The translations under genes and the position numbers were made by a program. DNA of 64,000 nt from Rhinopithecus roxellana. Its lineage: Eukaryota > Chordata > Mammalia > Primates > Cercopithecidae. The DNA is taken from contig NC_044560.1 of assembly GCF_007565055.1 (NCBI RefSeq), positions 83,085,295-83,149,294 of the forward strand, written 5' to 3'. Shown here one piece after another: positions 36,461 through 47,499 of this stretch. The notes beneath the pieces were generated by a model. It was not told the DNA's origin and searched no databases. It saw only the letters and a program-made list of their open reading frames with translations. Every line of letters begins with the position of its first letter. The first letter of the stretch is position 1.

Positions 36461-38838
36461 TCTCTCCTGACCTGTGTGTTCCTTTGATGCCTCTGGATCT
36501 GATCCATTCAGCCCCTTCCATCATCACTGACTTGTCCGGTTCTGCTGCAGAGTCGCCATGGTGGTGCCCTCGTATCTTGCATATTCCACAGTGCCTTCAA
36601 GCAGTCGCCACAGCCTCAGGACTGGCACATTCACTTGAGCTGCCTGAGTGGAGCCTTTGGGCAAAGCTGGCAAGACTCTTGCATCAGAGAGGATCACACA
36701 CACAAAAGAAAGTTTTCCCTGATCTGGGGGCTCACAGGCTAGTGAAGGGAAAAGGTACTTTTAGGTATAGACAGGTCAATGGTGTTGAGAGCAGAGAGGA
36801 GGCCCCTGCCCCCTTCAGCAAGGGGAGCAGGTGATACCTGGAATGACCTGAACCAAAGGGCAGGGAGATGAATGTCATTTAGTGATGAAATGGTATAGCT
36901 GGGAAGCAGGTGCATGGGACGGGGAGAAGGGGTGAGGCTGGGCCCAGAGTCTGGGTACCAGGTTAAGGAATGTGGGCTAGATCCAGAGGGCAGGGGGTGG
37001 GGGTGGCAGCTGAAGGTGTTTCAGTAGGAAATTGATAGGCTCCAGGAGTAAAGCAAAAGGCATGGAGCCAGGCATAGTCCAGTTGAGGCCCAGGTTAAGA
37101 GGGGTGGACACTCATCACTGCTATTTGGGTCTGTGCTATGGGTAGGCTCCTATAGCCCTGGCCTGCCCAAAGGAATGCACAGGGGCCTCTTAATTGTATG
37201 CATTCTTTAAGGAGAGCACATTCTCTGTTCAGTTTTTACACCCCTCATTTACCCACCTCAAGCCTGGGACTCCAATATGGGAGATATTCTGCTGGTGGCC
37301 TCACCCAGCACCCTGTTCTCTCTGGGTCCTGGGTTGGTCTGGCACAAAGGATGATATGTGCTGAATGCCCAGGAAATGGCAGAGACAACCCACGTGCCCT
37401 TCCCTCCAGGTGTCCATAAATAGATGTGTCCACATTGGCTGTGACAGTCCCAGCAGAGCCTCTGACCCTTCTAGCTGGGTCCTGATACATGTTTTCTGTG
37501 CTGGCCATGTTATTTCCAGTCGCAGATCCTCTGGAGGGTTAGGCGGGTGCCGCCCCAACTCTTGGAGATTCCAAGCAAAGCAGCTCTGATAAGGAGGTTT
37601 CTGACCCCCCCCCCAGTGAAGCAGCTGAGGATGGGAACCACAGGGGTGCTCCCTCTGTCAGCAGCATTACCATTACCATTACTCTAGCAGCTCCGGTGGG
37701 GAAGGAGAGGGATTTCCGTTGTCCCCAGTCTGGCCCCCTGGTTATTGAAAAAGGTCAGAATTACTCTCTCCCCTTGTGGAGTGGTCTGAGTGTTGGAAAT
37801 ACCCAGGAAGAAGCCCTGAGCAGGTGCCGTCAGGAGCAGTGCCCATGGCTCCCCACATCAGCCAGAGGCCCAACCCCGGGAAGCCACTCCTGCCCGGGGA
37901 TGGGGAAGGTGGGCTGGGTGGCTGTGTGCACTGCCCTGGGCCAGCTCACTTGAGCCTGCTGAGCCGCCTAGCCAAACATGAGCCTCTCTCCTGTTGTATC
38001 AGATGCTGCTCTGGGGACCTGTGCCAGGAGCCTCTGCCAGGGCTTTAAATAGCTGCCCCCATTGATCTGGCTGCAGGCAGCAGAAGCCACACTGGGTTAG
38101 CCTCCATCAAGCGCTCAGGTTTCCCTGAGGACTGGAGTCAAGTGCCAGGGAATGGCGTGGTCTTCCCTATGACCTGGTGCTCCCCACACCTGTCTCCAGG
38201 GCCTGGGGGGTGGGGAGGACTCTTGTCACTTCATCTGCAGCAAAATACAGCCCCCACCACCTACCAGAGAAAACTGTCTGGCATTGTAGGGAAAGGGGGT
38301 TTGCCTTCAAAAGACTGTTGCTTACTTTCAGTAGAATGGGGAATGACACTGGTATCTTCCTTAAGGGTTGTTACAGGGATGAAATGTACGTAAAGTGCTC
38401 AACAGGGCACTGGACTCACTCCATTGATGGCTGTCTTTGCTCGAAGTGTCTTCCTGATGCTGCTGCTGTTGCTGCTTGTGCTTTTTCTATGCTTACATTC
38501 TCCCTCTCCTCTCCTCTCTCTCTCCTCTCTCCTCTCTCTCCTCTCTCCTCCTCTCCTCTCTCCCTCTCTCGTCTCTCCTCTCCCCCGCCCCACCCACTTT
38601 CTGACAAAGCCACCACCATTTTGTAAGGAACTGTAGCTTCTCTCTTAAACTGCCGGGAAAGGGAAAATCTTTTTAAAATAGCCATCACACAACTGACAGG
38701 GTCCCCTAGGTTCAGGCGGGGAGGTGAGGTCGAGTGAGAGGAACGGCTTAGCAGACGCGGGGATGCTCCTCCCTTCTCACCCCTCCGAGCTAAGGAGACG
38801 GTCACTTTCTCTTTAAATGCAAATGAACTCCCTCCAGC
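36461..38838. other. TXLNA-CCDC28B intergenic region, mostly unique
   Basis: No convincing gene, and notably Alu-free. It contains a C9 run (about 37606-37614), a small ATTACC repeat (about 37669-37684) and the pyrimidine tract listed separately. Two antisense open frames here are compositional. Confidence 0.5.
38500..38585. repeat. (CTCTC)n-type pyrimidine microsatellite
   Basis: About 85 bp of almost pure C/T in variable CTCT/CCTCT units, directly upstream of the CCDC28B promoter. It could form triplex DNA, but that is speculation. Confidence 0.92.
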
Positions 38839-38839
38839 T

Positions 38840-39070
38840 TAGCTTTCACCCGGTGGTGTTCCCGGGAGGAGAGGGCGGAGGGCGGAGGGACCTTGCACCG
38901 AAGCATCCTCGAGACCCCAAACCTCCAGGTCAGTAGCCCCCTGAGAAAGTGAGGGCGGGGGCGGAATGACGCGGGTCTGACGCTCAGTCTTCGAGCGCGG
39001 CTCCAGAGCTGAGCGATGAGTTTGGCACATGGCTTTGGAGCCCGGGCGTGGGAAATAGATCCCCGGTCGC
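38840..39070 (+). promoter_or_regulatory. CCDC28B: CCDC28B promoter region with probable non-coding exon
   Basis: CpG-rich segment with GC boxes (gagggcggagggcggag). A good donor 'cctccag|gtcagt' at 38928/38929 could end a non-coding first exon. The transcription start is not determined, and further non-coding exons up to about 39470 are possible. 39480-40080 shows nothing definite. Confidence 0.55.
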
Positions 39071-40119
39071 CCCAGCCGCTCCTGGGGAGCACAGGCTCTA
39101 TCAAGTCCCTAATTGGGTCAGGCTGCTGCAGGGAGAGGCAAACGATGCGCTCCCGTCTCCCGTCCCCACACTCGCAGACCCCGTCGGTGCCAGCCAGCTA
39201 TGTGCCAGTGTAAATGCTTCAGCGCCACCCATCCCCACCGCCACCCCCAGTCCCAGAATTCGGAGTTAGGCTTGGTAGCAGCAGCCTGGAGACCCCCAGA
39301 GGAGTGGACCCCAGCCGACCAGAGGCTTGGGGGGCGGGGCTGGACCGGGGACCGCGGAGCAGCCTAGCCACAGGCACAGCCTTTGTCGGAGGCCCAGGCA
39401 GCCAGGGGCCGACCACCCAGCCCACCCTGGCTGCAGCTGAAGCCCAGCAGGGACTTTCCGACCGGGAAAAATGAAGCAGCTGGAAGAAAGCACACCCGGG
39501 GGAACTTCTGGGAGTCCCTAATGTTTTCGGTTGGGGGTGGGTGGAAAAGGAGGGATGCCGGTGTCTATGTGGGGGAAACCCACAATGAACCCTGCCCTGT
39601 GTTCCGCGGCTTCTACAACTACCCAGACTCTGGGGTCTTCCCAGACGCCCCCACCCGCACCTTGTCCCCCTCCCATACTGACAGGGTTTGTCAGTATCTG
39701 CTTAGGCCACTAATAAATAGAATGGGGCTTAGTTAAGACACCCCTAATCTGCAGCTCACCTCTGTCCTGTCTCCCACTACATTTCCTCTGCCAGCCCCGC
39801 CCCCCAGCCACCGGGACAGGAAGCCCCAGTAGCGCCAAGATACTTGTGTCTGGTCCCACCCTTTCAGGAGGGGCCTAGATTTTCAGGCTTAAGGGGAATT
39901 AGGGTGGGCCTTAGAAGGTCCTTCAAGTGTACACGATCCCAGCAGCAGCCACTGGCATCTGGCTCTGCCCCTACTGTACAGATGAGGGGACAAGCTGGAA
40001 GGTGCCAGGTCCCTTCCCTGGTGCAGTTCTCAGGGATTTCTGGGTAAAGGGTTAACTCTGCCCCTGGCTATCTTTGTGGGGTTGCTTCCCTCCTAGGCCT
40101 GAGGCCCAGCCAGTGCCCA

Positions 40120-43100
40120 ATGGATGACAAAAAGAAGAAACGGAGTCCCAAGCCCTGCCTGGCCCAGCCAGCCCAGGCCCCAGGCACACTACGCAGGGTC
40201 CCTGTGCCTACCAGCCACAGTGGCTCCTTGGCCCTAGGACTTCCTCATCTGCCATCCCCCAAGCAGCGGGCCAAGTTCAAGAGGTGGGTACAGAAGGGAA
40301 GCAAAGAAGGAGGGACCCAACTCTGGGTTGCACTGTAGAGAGGAAGGCAAGGGGGGCCTCTGCCTTTAGTTCCTAAGCAATACTTGATGCCTTTCTGGAG
40401 CAGGCCCCTGAGCACTCAGAGCTCACTCAGACCCAGTCCCTACCCTCAGCAGTGTGGCAAAAGGGCCAGGTAGGTCCCTGGGATCACATAGCGTGAGGAT
40501 GCGCCTCAGAGGATGGAGTGAGCAATTCTGCCAGAAAGTGAATGTTCCACGCTGAGAGGCTTACCTGGTATAAATGTGGAAGAAAGCCATTACCTGAAAG
40601 GTTTCAGGAACCACAGGTGGTTTGGGGGCCCTGGAGTATCAGGGGACAGGAAATGGTGAGGGAATACCTGGGGGCACAATTTGAATTATCTGTTGAATTT
40701 TTTTTTATGATTGGGAGTTTGCATGCTGCCTTATAATGTGTCCGTGTTTCTTCCCCACTAAATACAATGTATTGTTTCTCCAGTTGTTCCAAATAAGACC
40801 ACTGTGTTTTCCTGTGTTGCCCAAGAGGCATGAAGCTCAAGGCTGTGGGGAGAGTAGCAGGAAAGGCAACTGGGAAGGCAGGAGGGCCAGACTGGCAGGG
40901 GCATTCAATTTTATCCTGAGAGCAGTGGAAATTTTCAGAAAGTTTTTTCGGTTTATTGGTTTGGCTTGTTTTCTATGTATTTTTGTTTTTGTTTAAAACA
41001 GTTTTTAAATAGAAGAGGGTTGGCTGGGCATGGTAGCTCACGCCTGTAATCCCAGCACTTGGGGAGGCCGAGGCAGGCAGATCACCTGAGGTCAGGAGTT
41101 TGAGACCAGCTTGGTCAACATGGTGAAACTTCGTCTCTATTAAAAATACAAAAATTAGCAGGGCGTGGTGGTGGGCACCTATAATCCCATTTACTCAGGA
41201 GACTGAGGCACGAGAATCGCTTGAACCCGCAAGGCAGAGGTTGCCGTGAACCAAGATTATGCCATTGCACTCCAGCCTGTGTGACAGTGAGACTCTGTCT
41301 CAAACAAACAAACAAAAAAATTTAATTAAAAAAAAGAAGAGGGCTGGGGGTGGTGGCTCATACCTGTAATCCTAGTACTCTGGGAGGCCAAGGCAGGTGG
41401 ATGACCTCAGGTTAGGAGTTCGAGACCAGCCTGGCCAACATGGTGAAACCCCATCTCTACTAAAAATAAAAAAAATTAGCAGGGTGTAGTGGCAGCCGCC
41501 TATAATCCCAGCTACTCAGGAGGCTGAGGCAAGAGAATCACTTGAACCCAGGAGGCGAGGTTGCAGTGAGCCGAGATCGTGCCACTGCACTCCAGCCTGG
41601 GCAACAGAGACTCTGTCTCAAAAAAAAAAAAAAAAAAAAAGAGGGACAGAAAGATATTTTGGGAGGAGGTAAGACAGCCCTGGTGACAATAAGGGAGTAG
41701 CTGTCTCTACATACACTGAAGACTAGGGAGGATAAGTGACTCCCTCAGGGTCATAGAACAAATGAGTGAGGCACTCAGACAGGAACCCAGGGACCCCCTT
41801 TCAGGCACTGCTCTGGCTGTTATTAGCAGAAAAGACTTCTTTTTGACCTCTTCACACCTCCTCAACCCTTCCTAGTTCCCAAGGGAGAACTAGTGAGTAG
41901 ATGGGCAGATGAGTTAGTGCAGATAGGCAGATAAATTAGTGCATAGGTAGATGGCACAAAAGGCCTGGAGGTGCCTGACTGCCCCCCACCCTGTGATCAT
42001 GGTCATGTCCACCCCATCCAGAGTAGGCAAGGAGAAGTGCCGCCCAGTCCTGGCTGGAGGTGGAAGCGGCTCTGCAGGCACGCCCCTGCAGCACTCCTTC
42101 CTGACTGAGGTGACCGATGTCTATGAGATGGAGGGGGGACTCCTGAACCTGCTCAATGATTTCCACTCGGGCCGGCTGCAGGCCTTCGGTGAGTCCTGGG
42201 GGCTGGTTTCAGCGGGTCTGTGGATAGGGCTGGAGGGCCCAGTCCATGGGGCATGGCTGGGACCAGGGTTCCAGGAATCTTTCCCAGGGTTCAGCCAGGG
42301 GCTTCATTCCAGGGAAGGAGTGCTCCTTTGAGCAGCTGGAGCACGTTCGGGAGATGCAGGAGAAGCTGGCCCGGCTGCACTTCAGCCTGGATGTGTGTGG
42401 GGAGGAGGAGGACGATGAAGAGGAAGAGGATGGGGTCACTGAGGGGCTGCCAGAGGAGCAGAAGAAGACAATGGCTGACCGTAACCTGGACCAGCTGCTT
42501 AGCAATGTGGGTTCATGTCTGGGTGCTTTGGTTCCTGGGGGTGGAGGAGGTACATACTCCCAAAACCAATCCTGGGCCCTGGGTGAAAAGGTGGGAGTGC
42601 ATGGATCCAAGAGCTCTGGGCCCCTCAACCTCCCCAGAAGATAGCCCCCAGAGCACTGGGGATTTGGCCTGGTTCCCCTCCTAACAGAAGCCTCCCTTTT
42701 TCTCTTTGTTGACAGCTGGAAGACCTAAGTAATTCGATGTATCCTTTCCAAGGAACCCGTCTGTGTGTGTGTGTTCCTGAGAGGTCAGTTTCCTCCTCCC
42801 CAGCCCTCCAGGAGTATTCACACATAACCAACTTCCCCACCTCTTGCAGTCCTGTCAGATTTAGCCACAGACTGCCCGAACCCAGGTACAGGAATTTAGA
42901 ATTTCCCCAAAATTAGAAGAAAAGTGGTTGCAGGAGATGTTTTACTACTGATCAAAATCTTTGTGAGTACTTTAGCTGATATCAGTCATGGCAAAGCTTG
43001 TGATGTCCTCCTATCCTTTCAGCATTGAACAATTATTTTTACTAATTTACACTACCACCTCACCTAGTCCTCAGTCAGAACAGAGCGCGAGTGCGTGTGC

Positions 43101-43362
43101 GCACACCCGTGTGTCTGACCTGCACGATCTGGATGAAGAGAGAGGGGGTGAGAGAGGGCAGGCGGGGACTGCAACCTCAGTTCACAGACGGCCGAGACCC
43201 TCGTTCCCGGACCTTTGCACAGGTGAAGGAACTAAGCCTTTGCAGGATGGGAGACCAGGGTGGCAGGAAGGACTGGTCCAAAGCGCCACGATCCTTGACG
43301 GGCACAGCCAGAAGCTCCACCTGGCCGAGAACGCCGAGCCTGAGGAGCAGTCTGCTGCGTAG
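40120..43362 (+). CDS. CCDC28B: CCDC28B (coiled-coil domain-containing 28B)
   Basis: Known in other mammals to bind BBS proteins and mTORC2 (SIN1), to affect cilium length, and to modify Bardet-Biedl syndrome. Coding exons 40120-40283, 42022-42188, 42313-42506, 42716-42738 and 43308-43362 join in phase into 200 residues, the full family length, ending ...EEQSAA with TAG at 43360-43362. The start is MDDKKKKRSPKP, a basic and Pro-rich N-terminus. A helix/coiled coil (about 111-136, KECSFEQLEHVREMQEKLARL) is followed by an acidic run EEEDDEEEED (141-150). The 23-bp exon 42716-42738 is followed by a U12-type intron. The intron after 42506 can be read through in frame to about 42644, giving a possible alternative C-terminus. 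Intron 1 holds two forward Alus. Confidence 0.96.
41022..41322 (+). mobile_element. Alu
   Basis: Forward Alu in CCDC28B intron 1; tail with CAAA units. Confidence 0.92.
41343..41641 (+). mobile_element. Alu
   Basis: Forward Alu directly after the previous one. Confidence 0.92.
41715..41800 (+). repeat. MIR-like remnant
   Basis: 'aagtgactccctcagggtca' and 'gacaggaacccaggg' resemble MIR/L2 3' sequence; weak. Confidence 0.4.
42739..43307 (+). other. CCDC28B: U12-type (minor spliceosome) intron in CCDC28B
   Basis: The donor GTATCCTTT matches the U12 consensus exactly. A branch-like motif ATCCTTGAC (43291-43299) puts the branch A at 43298, 10 nt before the exon. No polypyrimidine tract precedes the acceptor (gggcacag). 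Splicing here is required for the conserved frame ...SNS-I-QKLHL. Confidence 0.88.
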
Positions 43363-43419
43363 GTGTCCCACGCAGGCCCACACTGCCCCTCTCATTCTCT
43401 TCAAACTGTGACTTTTTAC

Positions 43420-43780
43420 GGACTCGGGCGGGTGTTCCGCGGCCCCCCAGGTGCTATGCGGAAGGGGGGCGTTGGATGGAATTAAACCGGAAAGCAAGCA
43501 AGCGGCTCCGTGTCCTGCTTCCCCTCCTTGCGCCTTTCCTCCCGGCCTCCGCGGAGACAGCCCAGCGCCGCGTACCTTCAAGTGCACATTGCGGCTGTGG
43601 GAGGGGGAGTCGGGGGCTGGGGCGACGCAGGTGCGCCTGTCGCGAGGACGCCTCTAACCTGGACTGGAAGAGGTTGCCGTGGGGACAGCGTGGGCGGGGC
43701 CCACGCCCGCGCATGCTCAGGAACGACGCCGACTAATGACGCACTTCGCAGGCGCGCAGGCCGCAGGGCCGTTGGCTCCC
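43420..43780 (+). promoter_or_regulatory. IQCC: IQCC CpG-island promoter and CCDC28B 3' end
   Basis: CpG-dense block between CCDC28B stop and IQCC start (418 bp). Includes a GC box within 'gtgggcggggcccacgccc', an NRF1-like 'gcgcatgctc' and a CRE-like 'taatgacgcac' near 43734. The transcription start is not fixed. The CpG-rich tract continues to about 44060. Confidence 0.65.
43481..43486 (+). terminator. CCDC28B: Possible CCDC28B polyadenylation signal (ATTAAA)
   Basis: First common variant signal after the CCDC28B stop (119 bp downstream). It sits at the edge of the IQCC CpG island, so CCDC28B ends inside or next to the IQCC promoter if it is used. Confidence 0.5.
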
Positions 43781-46171
43781 ATGGAGGAAAAGCTGCTGGT
43801 TCGGAAGGTGTCGGCATTGCAGGTGCGAGGGCGGGCGCGGGGTGCACAGGATTTTTCCCTCAGGGAAATCATGGGGTCTCGTACCTGGACCTCCCAGAGA
43901 GATGCTACCACGTTCAGTCCCCTAACCGCGCGCCAACCTCTGGAGATACCGGCTGTCCCCAACCGCGCTGAGGAAAGCTGAGACCCACGGACTCCCTGCC
44001 CTGCGCGCCCCCACTCCCACCACACGGTCGCGCGGGATCAGGGAAACGGGAAGAGCCTTAAGGCGAGGAGGGGCATCCAGTCCGGCATTCTCCCTTGAGC
44101 CCCCCGGAGTCCCAGCGCACAGCCCACCTATCCTTTCCCCGCCATCAGGTCCCCTCCTGCATTCGCCGGGACGACCTCTCCAGGACAGTCCTCCGAGATG
44201 CCCCCTCTCTTACCGTGGTAAGAGACTTCTTTCCTCTCATTCTGCATACCAGGCCTGCGTCCGGGGCTTCTTGGTCCGACGCCAGTTCCAGAGCCTGCGA
44301 GCTGAGTATGAGGCGATTGTACGGGAGGTCGAGGGCGACCTGGGCACGCTTCAGTGGACCGAGGGCCGCATTCCCAGGCCGCGATTCCTCCCAGAGGTAG
44401 AACACACCTAGGAGAGAAGGGAAGGAGGGACTTGGGCAGGGTGGAACCCACCTTGTCCCGGTGACAAGCTTTTCTCACTGGAAGAGGCAGTAGACTCACC
44501 TCCTCACACCCCACTCCTTAACCCTCAGCAACTTATCTACTAGATCGTGGTGCCCAGATACTTGGAAGGGTTTAACCTTAGGGCTCTCACATCTCTCTTG
44601 TTTCTCAGAAGGCGAAATCCCATCAGACCTGGAAAGCAGGAAACAGGGTAGCAAATCCAGAGCAGGGGCTGTGGAACCACTTCCCGTGTAAAGATTCTGA
44701 GGGAGAGGCCACCTGGGAGGAGATGGTGCTGAAAAAGTCAGGAGACAGCTCAGCAAATCAAGGAAGCGTCTGCAGAGATCACAGCTCCTGGCTTCAGATG
44801 GAGCAGAACAGGAAACCCAGCCAAGAGGAGACCAGAGACATGATAAGGATGGAGAATCCAGGTACCTCTCTGCCAAGATCAGGGCAAGCCCCTGACCCTC
44901 ACTGTGCCTCAGCCTCCCCATCTGAAGAGTGAAAGGCTCGCGCTAGATAAGCTGCATCCCTTTCCCGTCTTCCCTCTGCCGGAATAGGGCCATCACATGG
45001 TTGGGCAGTGGTGGGAAGGGAGTTTCCAAAGTCTAAGGCTAGGCCATTTCCCAGGGTCTGCTCCCTCAAGGTTTTCTCCTTCCTTTCTTCCCTCCTTCAC
45101 AGAAGCCACAGATCCAAGACTGCCCCACAGCCAACCTCAGCTTCAAGAACTTCAGTACCACTGCAGCCACTTGGCCATGGAATTGCTGTGGCTGCAACAG
45201 GCCATCAATAGCCGTAAGGAGGTAACACTAACCTGGAACTCTTTCAGAACATTTAGGGTCAAGGGTGGGGGTTCGGGAGAGACCTCCTGCCATGCCCAAG
45301 CAGGCCTACTTGGTACAATGTATGTTCTCTCCCCCAACAGTACCTAATTCTCAAACAAACACTGAGATTCCCAGAGGCAGGCCCGATCAGAGAGGAGCCA
45401 GGCGTGTGCCCAGAACATGGGGAACAGACCTGTAAGAGGGACCAGTCACAACCAAGCGCACCACTGGAGGACCAGTCCTACAGAGACAGGACCGCTGGAG
45501 AGCTAGAACAGGAGAATGACTCCTGTCAGAGGGTCAAATCACCCCACAGATCCCCAGGATGTTTGGCCACTACACAAAAAAACATTGCTGGGGCTAAGTG
45601 CAGAGAACCATGCTACAGCCGGTCTGGACCCCCATCAAACAGCCAGGCCTTGGGGGACAGGCTCATCAAAGGGCCAGATGATGGAAGACAGACCTTTGGA
45701 GGGACCTGCCTGCTACAGATGAAAATCCTGGAGGACCAGCTTCCCAGAGGCTTAAAACCTAGGGACCATTGTCCCAGGAAGTCCAGGACACAGCTGTCTG
45801 CACTCTATGAGGACCCAAATATTAAGGAGACGTCTCCCAGAAAACTAGATCACAAAGAGCCTGACTGCCGAACAGCCAGGACACAAGAGTTGGGCCTCTC
45901 AGAGGACCACATCATCTGGGATGGGACCTTGGCAGGGCCAGAGCATAGTGTCCTCGATCTCTGGAGGACTAAACCACCCAAAGGCCAGATCCCCACTGAT
46001 AGAAGCTCCAGAGATGGAACCTCCTATGAGCCTAGTCATGAAGGACAGAAAAACCAGAGAACTATACCATGGAGATCAAAGTCACCTGAGATCCTGTCTT
46101 CTACAGGGGCAGGCTGTACAGGAGAGGAACAGTGGAGGGGCAGGCCATGGAAAACAGGACCACCTGGCTAG
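43781..46171 (+). CDS. IQCC: IQCC (IQ motif containing C)
   Basis: Poorly characterised protein with one calmodulin-binding IQ motif. Coding exons 43781-43822, 44253-44396, 44609-44861, 45103-45221 and 45341-46171 join in phase into 462 residues, TAG at 46169-46171; the human protein is of similar length. The start MEEKLLVRKVSALQ leads into the IQ motif LQACVRGFLVRRQF (residues 13-26), which crosses the exon 1/2 junction and matches LQxxxRGxxxRxxF. A helical region follows at about 160-185 (HLAMELLWLQQAINSRKEY). The large last exon codes a long, charged, probably disordered C-terminus rich in short repeats of the DRSSRDG/SPHRSPG type. All introns are short (about 120-430 bp). No enzyme domain was seen; function beyond calmodulin binding is unknown to me. 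Confidence 0.95.
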
Positions 46172-46402
46172 ACCCTGAAGCCAGGAGAGGATCAAGTTCC
46201 AAAGGGGAATGCTATGAAAGGGCAGTGAGACAAGACCTCATCCTACCTCCCTGACCAGCTCTGCCTTCTGCTCCTGCCCCTGGCCATTGGTGGCTAGTGG
46301 GGCCAAGAGAAGCTGGAGTAGAGAGCTGGCATGAGTATAGGGAAGCAGGAAGGACACACTTTCAATCCTCTGCCTGTGACTCAATCCAAATTTGTTGATA
46401 AG

Positions 46403-46706
46403 GGGCTGGGCGCAGTGACTCATGCATGTAATCCCAGCACTCTGGGAGGCCAAGGCGAGTGGATCACCTGAGGTCAGGAGTTTGAGACCAGCCTGACCAA
46501 CATGGTGAAATGAAACCCCATCTCAACTAAAAATATAAAAATTAGCCAAGCATGGTGGCATGTGCCTGTAGTCCCAGCTACTTGGGAGGCTGAGGCAGGA
46601 GAATCGCTTGAACCCAGAAGGCAGAGGTTGCAGTGAGCCAAGATGATGCCACTGTACTCCAGCCTGGGCTATGGAGCGAGACATGGTCTCAAAAAAACAA
46701 AACAAA
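46403..46706 (+). mobile_element. Alu in the IQCC 3'UTR
   Basis: Forward Alu between the IQCC stop and its polyadenylation signal, so part of the mature mRNA. Confidence 0.92.
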
Positions 46707-46756
46707 TTTGTGGCTAAGGAGTTACCTAGGGGAAGTGGAATGGGAGACCTGTTGGG

Positions 46757-46762
46757 AATAAA
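46757..46762 (+). terminator. IQCC: IQCC polyadenylation signal
   Basis: AATAAA after the 3'UTR Alu; gives a 3'UTR of about 600 bp (46172 to about 46780). Confidence 0.78.
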
Positions 46763-47027
46763 GCTTTTTCTTAGATTCTGAGCCTGGCTGCTTTCATCTT
46801 CTTCTTCTGGCCAGGACAGACTCTGGGCCCTGCTGTTCACTTTCCTACTGGCATGGGGCATTGACCCTGGAGCCAGCTGGGAGCCATGGCCCAGGAACAG
46901 ATCTAGCTATCCTCCTTAGGGAACAGCTCCCAGAGCTGATCCCCCATTGAGCTCAGCCTTGTGCTTTAGAGTGGCAAGGAGGCTCTGGAGAGTAAGGTAA
47001 CACCTATGTTTAAGTATGATCTCCCAA

Positions 47028-47324
47028 GGCCGGGCACGGTGGCTCAAGCCTATAATCCCAGCACTTTGGGAGGCTGAGGCAGGCGGATTACCTTAGGTCA
47101 GGAGATCGAGACCATCCTGGCTAACACGGTGAAACCCCGTCTCTACTAAAAAATACAAAAAACTAGCCGGGCGATGTGGCGGGCGCCTGTAGTCCCAGCT
47201 ACTCGGGAGGCTGAGGCAGGAGAATGGTGTAAACCCGGGAGGCAGAGCTTGCAGTGAGCTGAGATCCGGCCACTGCACTCCAGCCTGGGCCGCAGAGCGA
47301 GACTCCGTCTCAAAAAAAAAAAAA
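47028..47324 (+). mobile_element. AluY, cercopithecoid-type
   Basis: Forward young Alu with 'ctcaagcct', 'aactagccgggcgatgtgg' and 'gatccggccactg'. Target duplication 'aagtatgatctccc' at about 47012 and 47325. Inserted between IQCC and DCDC2B. Confidence 0.94.
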
Positions 47325-47427
47325 GTATGATCTCCCCAGGGCAGATTGGATCAAACCCTGAATGCAGATAAATGCTCCTGCCACAGTCTCCCTCTGCCTT
47401 CTTGGGTGAGAGGGCAGGACTCCACCT

Positions 47428-47499
47428 CTGATTGGCAATGTTCCCAGCCCTTCCTTGGTTGCCTGGCAACAGCTCTGTGTCTCTGACTGAGGATACACT
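47428..47499 (+). promoter_or_regulatory. DCDC2B: DCDC2B proximal promoter with RFX X-box
   Basis: A perfect inverted repeat GTTGCCTGGCAAC at 47458-47470 fits the X-box bound by RFX ciliogenic factors. An inverted CCAAT box (GATTGG) lies near 47430. The X-box is only 30 bp before the ATG, so transcription starts close to or within it. Not a CpG island. Confidence 0.72.

Noticed and set aside
38399..38805. Arg/Glu-rich open frames around the CT microsatellite
   Set aside because: Direct translation of a low-complexity tract.
42209..42628. 139-codon antisense frame over CCDC28B exon 3, Ser-rich
   Set aside because: The Ser run is the complement of the acidic EEEDDEEEED coding stretch; a mirror artefact.
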